A program made the translations under genes and the position numbers. The notes beneath the pieces were generated by a model. That model saw only the letters and a program-made list of their open reading frames with translations. It was not told the DNA's origin and made no database searches. From Oenanthe sinensis (Eukaryota > Streptophyta > Magnoliopsida > Apiales > Apiaceae), in contig CM053801.1 in NCBI GenBank assembly GCA_028671895.1, positions 11,507,375 to 11,571,374 on the forward strand: a stretch of 64,000 nucleotides of DNA, written 5' to 3'. Below are positions 60,336-64,000 of the stretch, piece by piece (positions within the stretch are counted from its first letter, which is position 1; every line of letters starts with the position of its first letter).

Positions 60336-61974
60336 ATCATTCCAAAAATTAATTTATATAACCATAGTTATGATCTTTTATTTCTTATTAGTATTAATTT
60401 TACGTATTTAGTAATAATTTATATTTGTTATTAGTTTTTAATAATTTTATATATATACTTGTATAATTAGTTTTAAAATATTGTCTAACATTAATATTAA
60501 TATTCTAACATTAATATTTTATTAAATGTCCATAACCTTAAAAATTAAAATTAAAATAATAAAACTAAAATCTAAAATACAAATACAAACACATCTACAC
60601 AATTACACATCAACACAAACACACACACATCTACGCATCGACTGCCGATTATGAAGAACCCTAGCTCTCTCGACTGCTGTTGCTTAATTATGAAGAACAC
60701 AATTAGTCCAAACCCAATTAGTTAATTCAATATATACTAGCCCTTAGATCCAAGTACACTCCACACTCACACATCCATTACACTCACACAGACACTCACA
60801 AGGTATCGAAGCAGCTCACACAGACAATCGCAAGATTTTACTTGCAAGGGTAAAATCGAAGAGATATGGCAAGTCAAAGGGTATAATCGAAGGGATATCG
60901 CAAGTAAAAGTTAGGGTTAGGTTTAAATTACAAGTGAGTTTCAATTGAAAAAGTTAGGGTTAGGTTTCATAAAAGTTAGGGTTAGGGAAAAGGAAATGAA
61001 ACACCCACTTTCCTTCACTTATAAATAAGTTTTTTTCCCCTCCTTTACAAAATACACCTTTCTTTTCTCTATTTTTTTATAGCTGCTACATAGTTCATCT
61101 AGTAGGAAAGCCGGTTTAGTCCGCTTTCAGGATGTGTCGGTGTTACGGATCAAAATTAGATGTAATTAATATGCAATTAGTGTGTGGTAAGAGTTTTCAA
61201 GTTTTAATGGATGCACTTACGTTTCATGACTAAACCGGGTTCTCGTAAGTTGTCTATGTATCTCAAGTGATAAGAATCAAGCCAAAAAATGTAGTTCTAT
61301 TGTTGAGGGGTTAGACCCTGTATATATGCGCACGAGGGCCTTAAAGTTATATTAGGGTTAGGAGACTTGGTGGTCAAGTTTTCTAGTGACGTAAGGTTGT
61401 TGTAACCTTCCAAGAACGAGGATCTTCATTGGACTCTTCTCACACGAGGATTTCTAGATCCTTCTAGGATGAGGGTCCTCAACGGGCTCCTTGGGCCTTT
61501 ACTAAACCTCTATTAACTAATTATGAAATTAATTAATAACAAAGGCTTAATGGGCCTATGGCTTCAACAGAACTTGTGGGCTGGACTTACAAATTCAATT
61601 GATCTTTGGATTACAAATCCAGTTGATTCTAGGATTTATTTTCCTTGTTTGTTTCATGGGTCCAAGCCTTTGGACCATACTAGGTCTAATAAATGAAATA
61701 ATAAATGTTATATTTATTATTTCTTTAGGGTTATTTTTATCCACATCATTTGCACCCCAATTTTTGGAAAAACTTCGTTAGTTTTCGTAAAAGTTTCACA
61801 AAGGGTTTTCAGTGCCTTATCGGGCTTTTGACTCGTTTTAGTCAATTTTATCTCGACTTTTGGGCTTCGGCCTTTTTATTACTAATCCCTTTAAAAGAAT
61901 TAATATTATATCAATTGACCTCTCAAGGACTTTATTTTTAGCAATTTACAAAGGGAAAATTTTTGTGATCCTGG
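60336..61974. other. Non-coding repeat-like DNA
   Basis: No gene is seen. Several gttagggttagg words occur at 60910-60990. From 61080 the sequence has uneven composition without an open frame of interest and may be part of a large unidentified element. Confidence 0.3.
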
Positions 61975-62515
61975 CTAATTCGACCTGGAATGTGGTCGAA
62001 TTGGGGCTCATTTCTATCATCAAGTCGATTTGAAGATTGAGCCCCTTATCGACCTGGATCGAGGTCAAATTGGGCCTCAATCCTCCTTTCAAGTCAATTT
62101 GGGGATTGAGGTTGAAGGGCGCTTCAGTGTCTTGACTCCCATCGACCTGGATCGAGGTCGGACAAAACCTCAAATAACTTCCCAGGTCGATGACAAATTG
62201 AGGTTGACTAGAGGTATAGTTTTGACCTCGATCGAGGTCGATTTAGACCTTAGTTGCACCCCTAGGTCGAAATGAGATTAAGATCGATGACCCTTATGTG
62301 ATTAAGATCGATGAGCCTCAAGGCTTAAACATCCCTTCGACATGAATTGAAGTCGAACTAAACCTCAATTGCACATACAGGGCGATAGGCCATAAGGCTT
62401 TGGCTTCACTTCGACATCGATTAAGGTCGAATTATACCTCAAATGCACATCCAGGTCGATTTGTCTTGGGTCTCATACCTTGATGTCCTTCGACCTGGAT
62501 TGAGGTCGAATTGAC
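61975..62515. repeat. Spaced array of 20-bp palindromes
   Basis: Seven boxes near TCGACCTGGATCGAGGTCGA recur at about 61980, 62049, 62141, 62223, 62339, 62429 and 62490. Between them are half-sites such as ccaggtcgat. One box (gacctcgatcgaggtc at 62224) is a perfect palindrome. An eighth, damaged box lies at about 63795, beyond the LTR insertion. Confidence 0.85.
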
Positions 62516-62570
62516 TCTCAATTCACCATCCAGGTTGATTCTTTTTAGGGCCACACGAATTTATTATTTT

Positions 62571-63785
62571 TGTTAGGGATTGTGGTACCATCAATGTAAT
62601 CAACTAATATTTACTTAGATTAATTAATAATTAACTAAGTAAAATATACTGTCATATATAGTTTGACAATATGTTTAAAATGTCACTTGTAATGAGATGC
62701 TCAAATAGTCAAGTAGGTGACAGTAAGTATAAATAGTTACTGTCATGTGTAAATGAAATAAATGATCCATGAAGTAGAAGTTCACAAAGTGTTCATGCAC
62801 AGCATAGATCGAATTTCTGACAGTAACATTCTACATTCTAGAGTCTATGACAGCATATTCAAGTTACAGCAACTTTTGGAAACAGACGACATTAACTATT
62901 TCTTGACAGTAAACTTGGCGGAGAATGAAGATTCTATGACAGCAAGTTTTATTGACAGCAATTATCCCTTGACAGTAAACTTGGCGGAGATTGAAGATTC
63001 AAGACAACAAGTTTCCTGACAGTAGCTTTGGCGGGGAGAGTTGACAGCATGTTTGGCGGGATGACCGATAACATGTTTGGCGGAATAGTTGACAGTACCT
63101 TTGGACGACAGCATGTTTTAGAAGACTGGTGATCCTGACAGTAAAGTATGCGGTAACAAAGATGCTGTCATCAAAGTGAAACTAAAGGTTGACAGTAACT
63201 TTCAGAGAAGCTGACAGTCTATTTCAAGTAGCAGACTAGGTAAAGTCATTCACATATTGATCTTGACATTTCTACCTAGTCTGTCAAGTCTACAATTGCA
63301 ACTTGGAAAAAAGCAAGCAAAAAAGTGAAGCGTGCTCATGGTGTCAAGAATGTCAAATCCACACAGAGTACATTTATCTACATTTGGAATGAAGACAAGA
63401 CTCATGAAGAAAAAGTGAGATTACTATTTCGAGTATTGTCTAGGAAACAAGGGAAAGTGTACTTGTAAGTGAGATATGTGTTGTAGTTTAAATACACGCA
63501 TCTCACAAATACTTTCTCTAACACACACAACTGAGCTTAACTTTTCTCAAGCATAGAAACACTAGCAATCTCTTGTTATTGTGTCTATTGAAGCTAGAAA
63601 CTTTTTCCAGTCAGTTGTAGCAATAAAAATTAATAAAATTAATTTTTGAAGTAAAACACTGTGTGTCCCTAGCTTACTTGTTGTTTGTAATATCTTTGCT
63701 TTTGTTTGTTGTTAGCAAATAAGTGGTAAATTTGTTAAGTTGCATTCAACCCCCCCTCTTCTGCAACACTCATTCTGTTTAATAA
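62571..63785 (+). mobile_element. Probable solo or partial LTR, copia-like
   Basis: The segment interrupts the palindrome array. It starts TGTTAGGGATTGTGG. Its first 700 bp is crowded with TGACAG words and several TTGGCGG boxes. A TATA-like gtttaaatacacgc follows near 63488, then a leader-like region ending in gcattcaaccccccctcttc, a phrase seen at copia LTR ends. The flanks both contain attttt-type sequence. The exact right end is uncertain, and no internal coding region is attached. Confidence 0.5.
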
Positions 63786-64000
63786 TTTTTGACTTGTATT
63801 GCGGTCGAATTGACTCTCAAATACCCATTTAAGTCGAAATTTCTTTGTTCCTTCAAGAATGGAAATGAGTTGAGCCTTGTGAGTTTCGGGCCCTCGACAA
63901 TATGGGCCTTAGTTGGATCTCTTTATAGAAGGTTTGAGGCTTCACTTTCGTCATTGAGTTTAAGTGGTTCATGGGCCTTCATTAGTAGATTCATGGGCTT
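63786..64000. other. Continuation of the palindrome-bearing repeat
   Basis: Contains gcggtcgaattgactctcaa, matching words in the units before 62571, so the LTR split one array. It runs to the window end. Confidence 0.5.

Noticed and set aside
60905..60990. GTTAGGGTTAGG words as a telomere or interstitial telomere block
   Set aside because: Only a few scattered units in an otherwise non-telomeric stretch, not a tandem array.
62762..63019. Plus-strand frame with repeated LTVNLAEIEDS-like peptides
   Set aside because: It is generated by the repeated TGACAG/TTGGCGG units of the LTR. No independent coding evidence.
1..64000. CRISPR arrays, tRNA, rRNA and known microRNA precursors
   Set aside because: None was recognised by eye on either strand. 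The regular repeats present are satellites or transposon parts.

Overview
The window is nuclear DNA from a flowering plant, most probably a eudicot. It is AT-rich, its genes are split by GT-AG introns, its protein-coding genes belong to plant-specific families, and most of the space between them is transposon DNA. I cannot fix the species from the sequence alone. No rRNA, tRNA, CRISPR or bacterial feature was seen.

Five ordinary host genes can be rebuilt. (1) A minus-strand calcium-dependent protein kinase of the CPK4/CPK11 type (2762-7360, seven exons, 507 residues). (2) A plus-strand DUF688 protein (22007-22663). (3) A plus-strand RMR2-type vacuolar sorting receptor with PA, transmembrane and RING-H2 domains (35193-41428, four exons). 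(4) A plus-strand Golgi alpha-1,4-fucosyltransferase of the FUT13 type (43935-52469, three exons, 7-kb first intron). (5) A plus-strand single-exon SAUR gene (57923-58162). Two host-gene relics were found: a broken VTT/SNARE-associated Golgi protein gene (727-1666) and an antisense rhodanese fragment just past RMR2 (42341-42735). The host genes form no operon-like unit. RMR2 and FUT13 both act in the Golgi/secretory route, but nothing shows they are linked functionally.

The rest is a well-preserved set of transposons, many with ends and target-site duplications that can be read directly. There are two hAT elements with TTF-finger transposase relics: 9739-13276, and 46495-50673 inside FUT13 intron 1 with a perfect 8-bp duplication. 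A plant mariner-like element (13335-17396) carries an almost intact DDD transposase and an unexplained antisense ORF. Two members of one MULE-type family have 9-bp duplications: 33421-33783, and 49353-50417 nested in the second hAT. Eight Stowaway-type MITEs were found, three of them from one hairpin family. A copia element with an internal deletion and a full-length left LTR lies at 29560-31876. Other short MITEs are present, including a hAT type at 54908-55056.

The right end (58.5-64 kb) is repeat DNA. It holds a CACTA-like terminus with a GC-rich minisatellite of TGACGTGG boxes, an eight-copy tandem array of about 172 bp, a series of near-perfect 20-bp palindromes (TCGACCTGGATCGAGGTCGA type), and a probable LTR. 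That LTR's upstream part is packed with TGACAG and E2F-like TTTGGCGG motifs. No wholly new cellular system is demonstrated. The items most worth a second look are the antisense ORF in the mariner element, the MULE family with palindromic boxes, the nested insertions in FUT13 intron 1, and the motif-rich LTR.
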